NCBI RefSeq assembly: GCF_932294415.1
Contig: NC_065537.1
Span: forward strand, 806,001 to 870,000
Direction: 5' to 3'
DNA from: Quercus robur
Lineage: Eukaryota > Streptophyta > Magnoliopsida > Fagales > Fagaceae
DNA length: 64,000 bases
The notes under the pieces were generated by a model. That model had not been told where the DNA came from. It saw only the letters and a list, made by a program, of their open reading frames with translations, and ran no database searches. Numbering within the stretch: the stretch's first letter is position 1; each line of letters opens with the position of its first letter. Positions 1-11,468 of the stretch are shown here, piece after piece. Made by a program: the position numbers and the translations under genes.

Positions 1-435
1 AGCCACATTATGCAATCCAATAAGGACAAGTTTCATAACGTTGTAGATTTGTGAAAGCTGCCTGAAAGAAATTCTGTATAAAGCAGCTGTGAGATTTTTG
101 CTATAATATTTTTTGATAGATGATTTGCATAAGCATCTGTATATATTCAAATTGCTTTGATGAATTTTGGTAAATATTCTTATAGAAGTGCAGTAAAAAT
201 TTGAAGTTAGTCAGTTACCAAGGAGGATATCATGGTATGATTTGAGAAAAATATAAGAATTTGATGGGATAGATTTTACAACAGCAATACTGTTAACAGT
301 TTGAAGTTACAAATGAGTTTCGATGAGAAAGTCACATATAGCAACATTCGCCTAAACAGCTAAAAAAGTATAATTTGTAGAAAAAATATTAATAATAACA
401 ACAAAAATAATGTTAAGAAATTGTGTGTGCATTAC

Positions 436-1899
436 CTTCAAGGTTTTAAACATGAATCCCTTGGTATTTTGAAGATGATCAAGCAGTCGACCAGGGGTTG
501 CAACTAATAAATTCACTCCTTTGACAATACGCTCTGCTTCCGATCTTCTAGCTGAACCACCAATAACCAAACCAAGAGTCTGGGAATGGTACTTGAGAAG
601 GTCTTTCGCGACAGCATGAGTCTGTATTGCTAGCTCCCTTGTTGGGCAAATAACGATGACTCCGGTTCCATTACGTGAAGAAAAATGGCTGTGATGTAAC
701 AACTCGACAGCTGGTATTAGAAAAGCAAGAGTTTTCCCAGAACCTGTCCTTGCAGCTCCAAGAATGTCTTTGCCAAGCAATAGTGGTGGAATTGCTCTGG
801 CTTGAATCTGCATTGCATTTTTTAAAAAAGCGAGGTAAAAAAAATTGACTAAGCATAATAATTAACAAGTCTTCTTCTACAAACTTATCTTAAGCCTACA
901 ACATAACATGGAATAGAATAAAAATACTATCTTTGATCAAATACATGATCCCATAAAATACAAAGTGAGAGAATTTCCCTTGCTAAAGAGTATTTACATA
1001 ATGACCCAAAAATTTTCACAAGATAAATGACAGCTGCCAAGGTGTCAAGTTATTAATAGTAGATGAAAATCAATAAAAATTTGCTAAATTAATTGTCGTA
1101 GTAGCATTAGGGTCCATTTGGTTAGGCATTTTGGGAGCCTAAAAGTGCGTTTGTTTTGCAATAGCAACTCCTCGTAGCTTTCTTACAAACGTTCATTTTA
1201 AACCCAAAACACGGTTTTGCAACAGCTTATACAAATGCACCCTTACTCATGTATCAAAGAACAGCAGTAGTCATATATTCCAAAGTAAACTCATATTTAA
1301 GGAAATGAAGTTTCTTTGCTCATGAAATCAGACTAACCCAATAATAATAATAATAACAATTAAGGTTGAATTGAAATGAAACAAGCAAAGGCAAGGCAAG
1401 GCTTTTGAAATTGAATTATAAATTTAGTGAGAGAGAGAACTTGGGGAAAGCTAACCTGAGTCATATATTGAAATCCAATATCTTTAATAGCATTGGAAGT
1501 GGGTTCAGAGAGACCCAAAGATTCAAAGGACTCACTGCTCATAATCCCACCACCACTCTTCTTCACCTTCTTCTTCTTCTCTTCCGTCGATTCCTCACCA
1601 TTCTCTCTCTCTTCCTCTTCCTCTTTCTTCTCCTCTTCAATCTTCATCTTCTTCTCTTTCTTATTCTTCTTCTTCTTCTTCTTATTCATCTTATTCTCCT
1701 CCTCCTCAACCTTTTCAACTTGTTCTTCTTCATTTTGAGGGTTTTGAGGCTCCTCCTCCTCCGCTGAATTCTTGTTGGGTCTATTTCTCTTGCGCTTCTT
1801 CTTCTTCTTGTTGGTCTCGTCGGCGACCATTGTTGTGCGCTTTAGCTCTGAATCTTCTTCGGCCATGTTGTTGTTGTTGTTCAGCTGATTCGATTCCAA
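436..1899 (-). CDS. DEAD-box ATP-dependent RNA helicase, RH27/RH51 (DDX18/Has1) type, 5' part
   Basis: Nucleolar ATP-dependent RNA helicase; the Has1/DDX18 family acts in assembly of the large ribosomal subunit. Two exons are visible on the minus strand: 1899-1456 (148 codons) and 807-436 (124 codons), joined in phase 0 across a 648-base intron with GT and AG ends. Exon 1 encodes a very Lys/Glu-rich N-terminal arm (about residues 15-115) typical of nucleolar helicases, then the Q motif, which ends at the splice (YMTQ|IQ). Exon 2 carries motif [10 protein letters not shown] (166-174), motif Ia PTRELA (203-208), the GG motif and motif Ib TPGR (252-255). The next exon, with DEAD, should follow but is not in bases 1-435, so the gene runs off the left edge. 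The start is the first Met; a second Met 11 codons in is possible. Family call is firm; the choice between RH27 and RH51 is not attempted. Confidence 0.93.
1110..1242. mobile_element. Tourist-like (PIF/Harbinger) MITE in helicase intron 1
   Basis: A 133 bp element starts GGGTCCATTTGG and ends CAAATGCACCC, giving imperfect terminal inverted repeats. It is flanked on both sides by TTA (1107-1109 and 1243-1245), the 3 bp target duplication of PIF/Harbinger elements. It has no coding capacity and lies wholly in the intron. Confidence 0.6.
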
Positions 1900-2265
1900 T
1901 TTCCAAAGAAAGAAGAAGAAGATTCGAAGTATGAAGTATGAAGGGTTTTTGGGTCAGTCAGTCACTGTTACTAAACCCTAGCCACCATTTCTTTTTGATT
2001 TGGGCCGGGCAAAACCGAGTCCAACGGATCGGATCACTTTATCATTTTTTTTCTTTCTTTTTTCTTTTCTTTTCTTTTCCACTTCTTGAAAATATTTCGA
2101 AATTCAATTGTGTTGAAAATTTGAACCCATGCTAACCCAAAAAAAATTTACTATATATTTATCAAAACCTGTTATATTTTTTTTGATAAGCAAACCTGTT
2201 ATATGGTTCTAGAATTATTGTAATATGGTTTCCCAAAAATATATATATATATATTTATTGTAATA
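1900..2265. other. 5' flank of the helicase gene
   Basis: This stretch holds the presumed 5' UTR and promoter of the minus-strand helicase. I see pyrimidine-rich runs and a short (TA)n tract near 2238-2254, but no gene or assignable motif. Confidence 0.5.
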
Positions 2266-4396
2266 TGAATACATTATCATCTTTAATAAGAAGTAAAGAG
2301 TAATAGAAACTCATATATAAAATATACTTTGATATTTTTCAACACATTTAAAATGCCTTAAGAAACTTTAATGATTCAATAGGGGTCATGCTCATTTTTA
2401 AGTGATTGTTTTTGTAAGGATTGGATTTAAGTTCCCTAGCCCAAAGGTTGGTGGACTTAGGCTCAAAAAGCTCAAAACAATGAATTTATAGAAAGTGAGT
2501 TGGAAAAACTGGGGTTTAATGATTCAAACAAATACTAAGATAGATTGGAATGAAAAAAGAATGAAAACAAACAGGTTTATGTTGAAGAAAAAACATCCTC
2601 AGCAAGATCCAAGGAGCACAACTCTTATATATTGCTTTTAGGTTTGATTACAAGATTGGTTCCTAATTGCTACAGTATTTTCCACTTGATTTCTTGCCCC
2701 CTACTCTCCCTGCCTTCTTTTTCTTTTATACTATTGTTTCCCTTCACCTTCGCCCTCCACGTACATGCTAGATGGCGGGTGTTGATACTTGTCCCATCAG
2801 CCCCTTCCCTAAGTCTCCATGTAGTAGCTGTAAGGCTGATAACTACTGTTCAGGCATCACATCCACATTAATGCGGCCAGAGAGTTAACTGGAGAGCAAT
2901 TAATAGGGTAGCAGCAGCTTTTCCCTTAGATATTTTAGAACTCTCCTTTGTACCTTGTTTTTGTAATGTTTATCCATACTAGCAGAACTCCCTGGAACAT
3001 TCCCCTGGACAGCAACCCACATATTCGGACCTTGGCTTTGGATAGCCGAGGATACATTTATCCTTAGCCCATCCTTTCAAGCTATTATGACCAAAACAAG
3101 CTTCTTTATTTAGTAACACAATCTCCTTTACTAAAGATTTATCCTCCTCGGACAACCCCTCGTCTTCGGCTTGGGCCATGGGCCCAAGATACAATCAGAT
3201 AAAGAACTCCTGGGCCTAACATCCCTACAGTTTTCATTTCCAAACCTATATTTTCCTGCGTGTTTTGTTTATCTATCTTAACATTTTTATTTGATTACAC
3301 TTTGTTTTTTGAATATGTTGTTATTTAACAATCAATATTTAATACCATAGAGCATAGCCAGTGTATGCATAGTATCATGTATTTAGTTTGTTACTAGTTT
3401 CAAGCTTAAAGAGATTTTGACATGCATACACACAATTTGGCTAATGCAAGAAAGATTAAGGATTTTTAACAATCCCGCTCCAACTGTGTATATTGTCCGC
3501 CTTAGGATTCTATGAATTACAAGACCCTCTACCAATTATAGAGAACCAAAAGAGGATCTTGTAATCCATGAAATCTCACGTTGCCTAGAGAATCACATGG
3601 GGATGTGCTTATAAGGAGTGGCCTCCCTTTAATGTGTAAAGACATTTTCTCCTAATGTCGTGTGCTTTGAAGAGAACAAAACCATGAGGAGTATGGGTTT
3701 CAAAGTGAACAATATCTACCACAATTGTGATGTGGCAGCGTGAGTCGTGGAGAAAAAATATATGAGGTCTATGTATAATTGATAGGCAACCACTCAAAAT
3801 CTATCACATAAAAAATATGGCAAAAAATTGTGAAATAGAATGTGGTACTAGAATCACTTTAAAAAGAAAAAGAAAAAAAAAAAAAAACCAAATGGCTTGA
3901 ATTGAGCTTTTAAGCAATATATGGATTTATTTATTAATATATATTTCTTGGCATCCAATCCTATTGAATCAATCTAAGACTTTTCTACTAATGGGCTGGC
4001 CCAAAAGTTTTACCACTCAAGATGGGCTCATTGGCCCCTAGGCTAGCATTTCCAATAACCACTAATTAGTTCGCTTTCCAAATAAGCATATTACGAACGC
4101 GCTTTATTTTAAAACGGCCCGCAATGGTTACAACAGTTTAGAGCAAACTATTTTCCTTTTGTGTAAATGATCTTAGGACTCTCTTTTCCTTCTTCTTCTT
4201 CTTTTTTTTTTTTCTTTTTTTGTTTTAAATTAATAGTAAATGATCTTTCTTTTAGGACCTACATAAGATTATGTTTGAAATTTAGAATACAAAATCACAT
4301 ACATCAATTCATAGTTTACCAAATTAGAGCACTCATTAGATTAAGAATTTCAAAATGTGTGGTAGAACCAAGAGTTTTATAGTTCAATTGGCATCT
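2266..4396. repeat. Segmental duplication, copy A (interrupted by a solo LTR)
   Basis: Copy A aligns by eye with copy B (4932-6104) over several long blocks: the ACATTATCATCT start, the block after the LTR (3230-3420), the block around 3880-4130, and the block 4227-4396. The copies differ by many substitutions and indels, so the duplication is old. Copy A carries two things B lacks: a solo LTR (2413-3229) and an insert of about 365 bases near 3471-3835 that begins with retro-element-like sequence (TTGTCCGCCTTAGG). I recognise no gene in the unit; short open frames at 4167-4382 are shared repeat sequence without protein similarity. Confidence 0.75.
2413..3229 (-). mobile_element. Solo LTR of an LTR retrotransposon (family 1)
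   Basis: An 817 bp element begins TGTAAGG and ends CCCTACA, and is flanked by perfect 5 bp direct repeats GTTTT (2408-2412 and 3230-3234). The duplicated segment at about 5060 lacks it and keeps one GTTTT, which confirms the insertion. A TATA-like motif (AGTATAAAAG, read on the minus strand near 2725) suggests minus orientation. No internal domain, primer-binding site or second LTR is present, so it is a recombined solo LTR. A relative lies at 30630-31248. Superfamily is not determined. Confidence 0.85.
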
Positions 4397-4931
4397 ACCC
4401 CAACCAATATTCCCAAAACGTGGCACTTTACTCTCTACCATACTCCTATTCTCACCTACTTCACCGTTTATTCTCCTTTTTCTCCTATATTACTTTACTT
4501 TCCTTTATCTCCATCTTATTCTATTTACTTTCTCCTTCGTTTCAACTCAAACTTTCTAACTATGAACTATGAATCATCAATTGATAGGAAGAAAAAGATA
4601 TACTTTTTGATATATATCTGTCTCGCTATTGCAAACATGTAGGTATCATTGTTGTGGGTTTGTTTTGGTTAAATTTTGTAAAATCTCTATCTCTCTTTTT
4701 TCTCATAAACCTTAGAATAGCAAAACTGGGTCTATTGGGATGTTTTGTTTTTTCATTTGGGTCCAACTAAGCCTTCTATCAAGTTAAAAAAGATTATAAG
4801 AAATCAGGATCGTCCAATCCTGAATGATCATAGCGATCCTATCAAAGATCCTTGAAAGATTTGGATTATTTTGGACAAGTGAAATCATAAGATTGTAGGA
4901 TCGTATGATCTAGATCGGGATTTTGACAACC
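4397..4931. other. Spacer between duplication copies
   Basis: Pyrimidine-rich DNA in its first 150 bases, then AT-rich sequence. I see no gene, repeat boundary or RNA here. Confidence 0.4.
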
Positions 4932-6104
4932 ATACATTATCATCTCTAATAACCAGTAAAGAGTAATAAAAACTCATATAAAATATACTTCGATATTTTT
5001 TAGCACATTAAAATGCCTTAAGAAACTTAAATAATTCAATAGGGATCATCCTCATTTTTAAGCCAATGTTTTCATTTCAAATCTTATATTTTCTTGTGTG
5101 TTTGTCTATATCTATCTTAATAGTTTCATTTACTTACACTCATTTTTTGAATATGTTGTTACTTAACAATCAACATTAAGTACCATAGAGCATAGCCAGT
5201 GCATAGTTTCATGTATTTAGTTTGTTATTAGTTTCAAGCTTAAAGAAATGAGAAGGATTGCAGTTAGTTAATGCCTAGAGTAAAATTTTAGTATATCACA
5301 TAAAGGACCTTTTTTGAGAAACTCACATAAAGGACCTAATTGCAAATAAAATACATGTATGATGTATTACTGAATGCAAAGGATTGTCTGCACTTAGCTA
5401 ATGCAAGGAAGATTAAGGATTTTTTTTTACCATGAGATTTTGACATGCATACACATAATAAGAAGATCAAGAAAAATGTTGAAAGTCTTGGAATATAATG
5501 GTATCACTTAAATTCTTCAATGAGAAGTAAAGTTCTAGTCCCTTCTCCCACTTAAAAAAGAAAAAGAGAAAAAAGGGAATAAGAATAAGCCCAAATGGCT
5601 TGAATTGAGCTTTTAAGCAACAATATGGATTTTATTTATTTTTTAATACATATTCCTTGGCATCCAGTTCTGTTGAATCTATATTGCCCAGGATCATATG
5701 CCTAATCTATGACTTTTACTATTGATGGGTTGGCCCAAAAGTTTTAGCATTCAAGATGGACTCATTGGTCACTAGGCCAGGATTTCCAATGACCAATGAT
5801 TAGTTTGCTTTCCAATTAAAGCTTATTACGAAAGTGCTTGATTTTAAAACAGCCCGCAATGGTTACAACTTACAACAATTTAGATCTTCCTCTCCTTTTT
5901 TTTTTTTTAAAAAAAATTAAATTATTTTTTTTTTTTATAGTAAATGGTCTTTCTTTCAGGACCTACATAAAATTGTGTTCGAAATTTAGAATACTGAATC
6001 ACATAGAACAATTCATAGTTTACCAAATTAGAGCATCCATTAGATTAAGAATTTTGAAACATGTAGTAGGATCAAGGATCTTGTAACTTAATTGGCATCT
6101 ATTG
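4932..6104. repeat. Segmental duplication, copy B (empty site for the LTR)
   Basis: Diverged tandem copy of 2266-4396 in the same orientation. It runs straight through the position where copy A has the solo LTR, with a single GTTTT at about 5067. It has its own extra sequence near 5245-5500 that A lacks. No gene is recognised. Confidence 0.75.
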
Positions 6105-6528
6105 ACATTTTCAATGAAGATGTTTGTGGTTTAAATTCTTTCACCCCAATTATAACTAGGGGTGTCAAATGGGTGGGTTTGGGGTGGGCATAATTGGGTT
6201 GGGTATATAAAACTCATTTAACTAATTGCTTCTAACCCAAATCCAACCCAATTATTATGGGTAAACCCCAACTCACCCAATTATCAAAATTATACAATAT
6301 GAAATTCACAACTACAAGTACAAAAACAAAGAGGATTAATTTTAAGTTCCATATCATAAAAGAATTAAAATTGTAAAAAAGAAATAAAAGACTGTCATTT
6401 TCTCAAGAACCAAACAGAGAAGAAGGAAGCGAAATTACCATAGTAATAAACAGAAACGATTAAAAACACAAATCTACAAATCTAAAATTCCTTTCCACAT
6501 CCATTTTCTCAAAAGCCAAACAAATAAC

Positions 6529-6775
6529 CACGAAGCTCAGGGGGAAGTTTCCGGTCATTAACGGCGTCTATGACGGTGGATAAACGGTCGACCAGCTTCT
6601 TCTCTATCTTCAAAGATTTATTTGACTGTGGTGGTGACGAAGACGAAGAGGAAGAGGAAGACGAGGCCGACCTAGTGCTGGGCCAACCATGGCCAACCAC
6701 AACCATTGATCTTGGGATCAAAGACCATGATGTGGTGATGGTTCTTCTAGTGAGCTGGGTTGAACTTGAATTCAT
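6529..6775 (-). pseudogene. Captured gene fragment, probable DUF1992 protein N-terminus
   Basis: An open frame on the minus strand starts at Met (6775) and reads a Ser-rich stretch followed by KKLVDRLSTVIDAVNDRKL and PPELRG. I recall this C-terminal block from the start of the conserved region of plant DUF1992 (DnaJ-C28-like) proteins; the match is from memory and moderate. Similarity stops at ELRG, directly before GTTATTTG (6528-6521), which looks like a 5' splice site, so the fragment seems to be an exon plus the start of its intron. The frame runs on only a few codons (YLFGF) before a stop. It sits inside the hAT element, so it is a transduplicate rather than a gene in place. Confidence 0.55.
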
Positions 6776-6947
6776 TGAGAATTAAGAGGACCCAACGGGG
6801 TTGAACTATGTGGAAGTCTAGGAAGGATCAATTAGCGGTCCTTCCTATTCCAAATCAAGCAAGAAAATCCATAGAAAAGATCCAAACAAATACAATACAA
6901 CTCAAACACAACGAAATCTGACAAATCCAGAACTTCATGATTCAAAA

Positions 6948-6980
<33 letters not shown>

Positions 6981-7085
6981 AAATTATTAGTGATATTTCG
7001 TTATTTTTGATTGATTTGAGGTCAAATAGACACAGATCTTGAGCAAATGATGAAGAAAATGAAGGCCGAGATTGAGATCTAGATC

Positions 7086-7225
7086 ATACTGAAGCCATTT
7101 TCGACGAGGTAATTGAAGGTGTGGTTGTCAAAGTTGTAGGTGAACTTGTTTTTGGAAGCCGGAAGCTTTTGGAGGCATTGGGAAGCGATGCTCGTGAAAT
7201 TTCCGGTGAACTACATGTACTCCGC
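7086..7225 (-). pseudogene. Captured VAMP72 (R-SNARE) longin-domain exon fragment
   Basis: Read on the minus strand from 7225, the sequence encodes [15 protein letters not shown], then [27 protein letters not shown] and F. This is the longin-domain part of plant VAMP721/722-type R-SNAREs (family sequence: AEYTEFTGNFTS...), which drive vesicle fusion at the plasma membrane. One in-frame stop replaces the Glu of YTEF. Similarity ends at GGCTTCA followed by GTATGATC, where VAMP72 genes have an intron after ENGF, so the capture took genomic, unspliced DNA. The upstream part of the exon (MGQQSLIYSF...) is absent. It cannot make a SNARE. Confidence 0.85.
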
Positions 7226-7695
7226 TAGAAAGAGAGAGAGAGAAGTGTTTGGAGGCCAAGAAAATGAAGAAAAATGAAAACCTTGAAAGCTAAACACTAA
7301 AATGTCTGAGGGTTTTTTTTTTTTTTTTTTTTTTTAAGGAAAGGGCTGGGTTGAATTTGGGTATATTGTTTTTGGGTTAAATGGAGCTCAATGGGTTTTT
7401 AGTTAAAACCCAATAATCACTGGGTCTAATTGGACCCAAACTCACCCAACTAATAATTGGGTGAGTTTGGGTTCAATTAGAGTGGGTGGGTTTGAGTGGA
7501 TAAATAGGTTTGAGCTTACTTTGTCACCCCTAATTATAACTATTAATTATCAAAATAAAATAAATATTTATATAAAAAATAATAAATAAATATGTGACAT
7601 TAAATAATATATGGGTTCTAGGAAATGGCCTAATGTATTTGCATGATGGCAAGTAAATTAATTTTTTCTTTTTTTCTCTTTGAGATGGACCAGAG

Positions 7696-7885
7696 TGTTA
7701 GAGATGTATTAAACATATTAGCCCAATGTAATAGGTTCAAACCCACCTATTATATGTGCAAGATAAGTCTCTTATTTGTGCTAGTAGTTTAGGGTTTAGT
7801 TTCTTATATATACTTATGTTATATGGTTCATTGTAATAACACAAGTTTTGTACTACATTTTTACATAATAAAGATATAGCCTTTA
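7696..7885 (+). mobile_element. Copia-like LTR remnant
   Basis: The stretch starts TGTTAGAGATGTATTAAACA and runs through AGATAAGTCTCTTATTTGTG and TTAGGGTTTAGT to AATAAAGATATAGCC, a layout I associate with a common eudicot Copia LTR. No clear target duplication or second LTR is seen. Old and diverged; boundaries are approximate. Confidence 0.45.
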
Positions 7886-10553
7886 AGACAAGACTGAATC
7901 ACGTATACAGATGGAAGTCAAGTAAATTCTCATTTTAGAACATTCGCATCAGCCTTGATGTGAATTTAGCCAAATTTGGTCTTTGAGTGAGCTGCGAATG
8001 CTCTGACATTGTAGGGCTATTGATGACTATTGCTGCTATATGTTCCACCACCTCTATAAGCTATAGCTATGCTATTTCGGTGCTTCCCATCTTAATTAAG
8101 TTGAACCAAACGACCGGTGATTATACAAAAATATCACATGCCATACTTTTCTTTTGTGTTCAATGTGTTGAATGAATGAATAAGATTTTGCTGCATCAAA
8201 AAAAAGTTCATCTTCTATTTCTTTATGTTTGTATATAATTAAGTACTAAATTTTTTGTTGACAGCTCATTGGTAAGATTGTCATGGATGATGCATAGAAA
8301 TTTGCTTAGAACGTGCATGCTTTGACTGCCAATGTGTAATTTGCTTTTCCATTCACATCGATCGATCTTAGTTGTGTTCCATTAATATTCTGCTCTGCCG
8401 GCCCGTTGAAGAAGTAGAACAAAAAGAATGTCTATACGTGGAATTCGGTGCTCTTCTTGACTTTGAGTTCTCCTTCTTTTAAGCAGAGACCATTTTTAAA
8501 GAATCATTCTTAATTATTTGAATGTTTTTATATACTATTAAAAAATGGTTTTTAATTTTTTTTTTTTTTTAGTAATAATTGATAATTACCACAATAAGGG
8601 ACTGAGGATTTGAATCATTCCTATATATATATATATATAAATAAATAATAAAAACCCTTGAGTAATGATTTTTTTTTTTGAGAAATAATTACAATATACT
8701 GTTAACCCACAGCTAAAATCATTTTCTCTAAGTCCCCCAAGCACTGTGTATGAGGAGGTATCAATTCAGTTATAAGGCTTTTGACAATGATTCTTTTAAT
8801 ATAGAACAACATAGGATACCATTAGATTATAAAACTCTTAACAGAGAGCTAATTAATAACTTAAGAAATTTGATAGGGCTCAAAATTGATAATTGGATTA
8901 TCATCATAAAATGAAGATCTTACCACCAATACAGAAAGGTGAGGGAGCATACTCTGTTTCAGGTGTATGCTTTTTCTCCCTCAGAGCTGAGTGAGTTTCA
9001 AAATTAATGGAACCCACTAACTGTGAGTGTAAGGAAATATACAAGAGAAACATAATGTATTATCTCATAGGAACAATTTATCCATGCGCAGTTTCCAAGA
9101 AATTTCCAACGACATGCCAATTTGCCATGTTGGTAATTTGGGGTCAATGTCCCTAGTCCTAGGCCAAGACTAAATTTAATTCTATTCAGTAAGTCTATGG
9201 CTAGGTAGAAATTATTATTAGACTAGTGATCATAAGTTTGTTAGAGGTATCTTCTTTTTGTGGGATTTGGTTAATAGTGCATGGTATATATAGTTTGTTA
9301 ATATCATCATATGGTCTGTTGCATATATATGTTGAAATCCAACACAGTTGTATATATTATTATACTACAAAATCATTGTCAAGTCAAGTTTTTTTTTTTT
9401 TTTGGATCATTGTCAAATCAAGTTAACCGCGTTTTACTTGCACACATAATATGATAGTAACCGCCGCTATTTTTTATATATAAGAAAATTATAGGTTTAA
9501 TTATTGAAACGAAGATATATGCGATACATCATGAACGAAAATGGGAATAGGGGGCGACTTGAGTTAGTGTCTAACATTTGGGAGTAACTATAGTGACATT
9601 TTACCCATTGGGCCCGAGCCTGTAGGAGCAAGGAATTCGGATGAGCCATAACTGTAGTACTGTACACCTAGCCCCATCGAGAACGCTAATGAACATGATT
9701 TGAAAGCATGAAGTTATTTCTCAGGCACTTTTTATTGCAGGATTCAAATCTGAGATCTCCATCTCCCAAACCTTTAAGACTAATTAACACTCAAGACTAA
9801 TTAGTTCAACTAATTAGTCCATAGCTGCTGTATCATAGGCAATTTTGTAAAGCTACCACACACATATAGCAATACTGCCAATTAATTTAGGTATTACCTC
9901 ACATTATTAGAAACTGAATCAAACGATTACTATTATTATTATTTTTTTTTTTTTTTTTTTTGGGTCTACTAACACATTACCAGATTTTGGAGTCCACGGT
10001 TCAAACCCCCCTCCCCAGTTATTGAATGATAAAATTAAAAAAATAAAAATTGCAAACCCATCAAATTCTTAGGAATTAAAATTGTAAAAAGGATTTTATT
10101 TTTAAGTACATGGAAAGCAATATAATCATATATATGTATTGTGAGTTGTGAGGCGTAGTAATGGGGTTGGAACTTGGAAGAGGTCAAATAAATAATATAT
10201 GCATGTGAGAAGCCAGGATGTTTCTAATATCTCATTCTCATCTCATGCATATATATTAGCTGTTTCCAATTCCTTACGTTGTATACCTAATAATGTCAAC
10301 CTCACCTCTCATGGGTATAAAGTCAAACTTTCTAATTTATATCTAATCTTTCTCATATTCAACTTTTAAACAGCGGTGATTAGACAAATAATATTACTAT
10401 TTCTTTTTCTATATTGCATTTTGCACGAAACAAGGGAGTCAATTTCACAAATTTCTTTCCTGTACCAAAAAAAAAAAGAGATTCATCTCTATTTTTTACT
10501 AATTAATGTTAGTGTACGTTTTTAGTTTCATATCACACCATGGATGCTAAATA

Positions 10554-10592
<39 letters not shown>

Positions 10593-11468
10593 GGTGAAGA
10601 TGAGAGAAACTTAAATTAAAATTCTAAATTAGAATTCCAATTTTGCATCATGTGTCATAAATTATTTATTCTCAAAGAGTTTTATTTTTTAATTTTAAAT
10701 GTGGAACTACATCATAAATATTCATTCAAATGAATTATTAAGTACAAAATTCAAAGAGTCTAGAATAAATGAATCGTAAAAAAAAAAAAAAAAATGCTTC
10801 ACAATAAAAAATAAAAAATAAAGACATGGACAATTTACATTTTATCCTTAATAATATCCTTACAAATTTTTTTAAAGAGTTAACAAAATATAAAAATGAC
10901 TATCAATAATATTTCAATTATATATATAAGAATTATATTATGTATCTTATTGTATATTTTTAAGTGTATTCATGCATATGCATGGGGTTACAAACTAGTT
11001 TTAGTTAATAGTAGAGTAATGGAGTTGATCTTCCATGGAATAAAGGGATGGAATAGATTATATAGATATAGGAGCGAAACAATCAATTTTTTAATATTGT
11101 AAGAGATCAAAGAATTTTCAAATAAACTAGTAGTATCATTTTTTGTTCCAAAAGCAACTATAGGTATGAATGAAATCCCAACTCTCTTTGAGTGCTATTC
11201 ATAGATAGAATATCAATATAATATTTTCGCGTAGAAAGATTTGTTTAGATGAATCCCTACCCCCTATCTTTGCCAGTGATTTTAAGTTACTAGTATATAC
11301 ATGAGTACTGGATAAAATGCTAAGGACAATTATTGGTTTAAATTTACTGTTCATTTAAATGGTATATATTTGCATGAATAGCGTACAATATCATACACAT
11401 TAGTTTAGTTTATAATGTAAATATTACTTGAAACAGTGGAATGTGTTAAAGTCATATTTTTATGTAAT
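7886..11468. other. AT-rich intergenic region
   Basis: About 3.6 kb without a supportable gene. It holds a (TA)n microsatellite at 10556-10589, several T- and A-runs, and a short inverted pair near 7939-7997 (GAACATTCGCA / TGCGAATGCTC) that may be a deleted MITE. Around 9945-10010 a T-run is followed by a GGTTTGAACC-like box on the minus strand, possibly a worn SINE. Confidence 0.4.

Larger units (their letters stand above)
6157..7532. mobile_element. Non-autonomous hAT element carrying host gene fragments (Pack-hAT)
   Basis: A 1,376 bp element with terminal inverted repeats TAGGGGTGTCAAA at the left and its near-complement TTTGTCACCCCTA at the right (12 of 13 match). It is flanked by a perfect 8 bp target duplication ATTATAAC (6149-6156 and 7533-7540), diagnostic of the hAT superfamily. 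Both ends carry subterminal clusters of GGGTTGGG/CCCAA motifs over about 120-150 bp, as hAT ends often do for transposase binding. No transposase is encoded. The interior holds two unrelated gene fragments on the minus strand (6529-6775 and 7086-7225). Confidence 0.9.

Noticed and set aside
1405-1767. Plus-strand frames rich in Leu/Phe/Ser opposite the helicase start
   Set aside because: They are the complement of the Lys/Glu-rich codons of helicase exon 1; low complexity and no start context.
2979-3194. 71-codon minus-strand frame
   Set aside because: Lies wholly in the solo LTR and has no family features.
4167-6086. Similar frames in both duplication copies (4167-4382 and 5838-6086)
   Set aside because: Similarity is explained by DNA duplication; synonymous sites are not favoured and no protein family is recognised.
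9945-10010. Possible SINE (T-run and GGTTTGAACC on the minus strand)
   Set aside because: No A box, no target duplication and only a short B-box match; left as a remark only.
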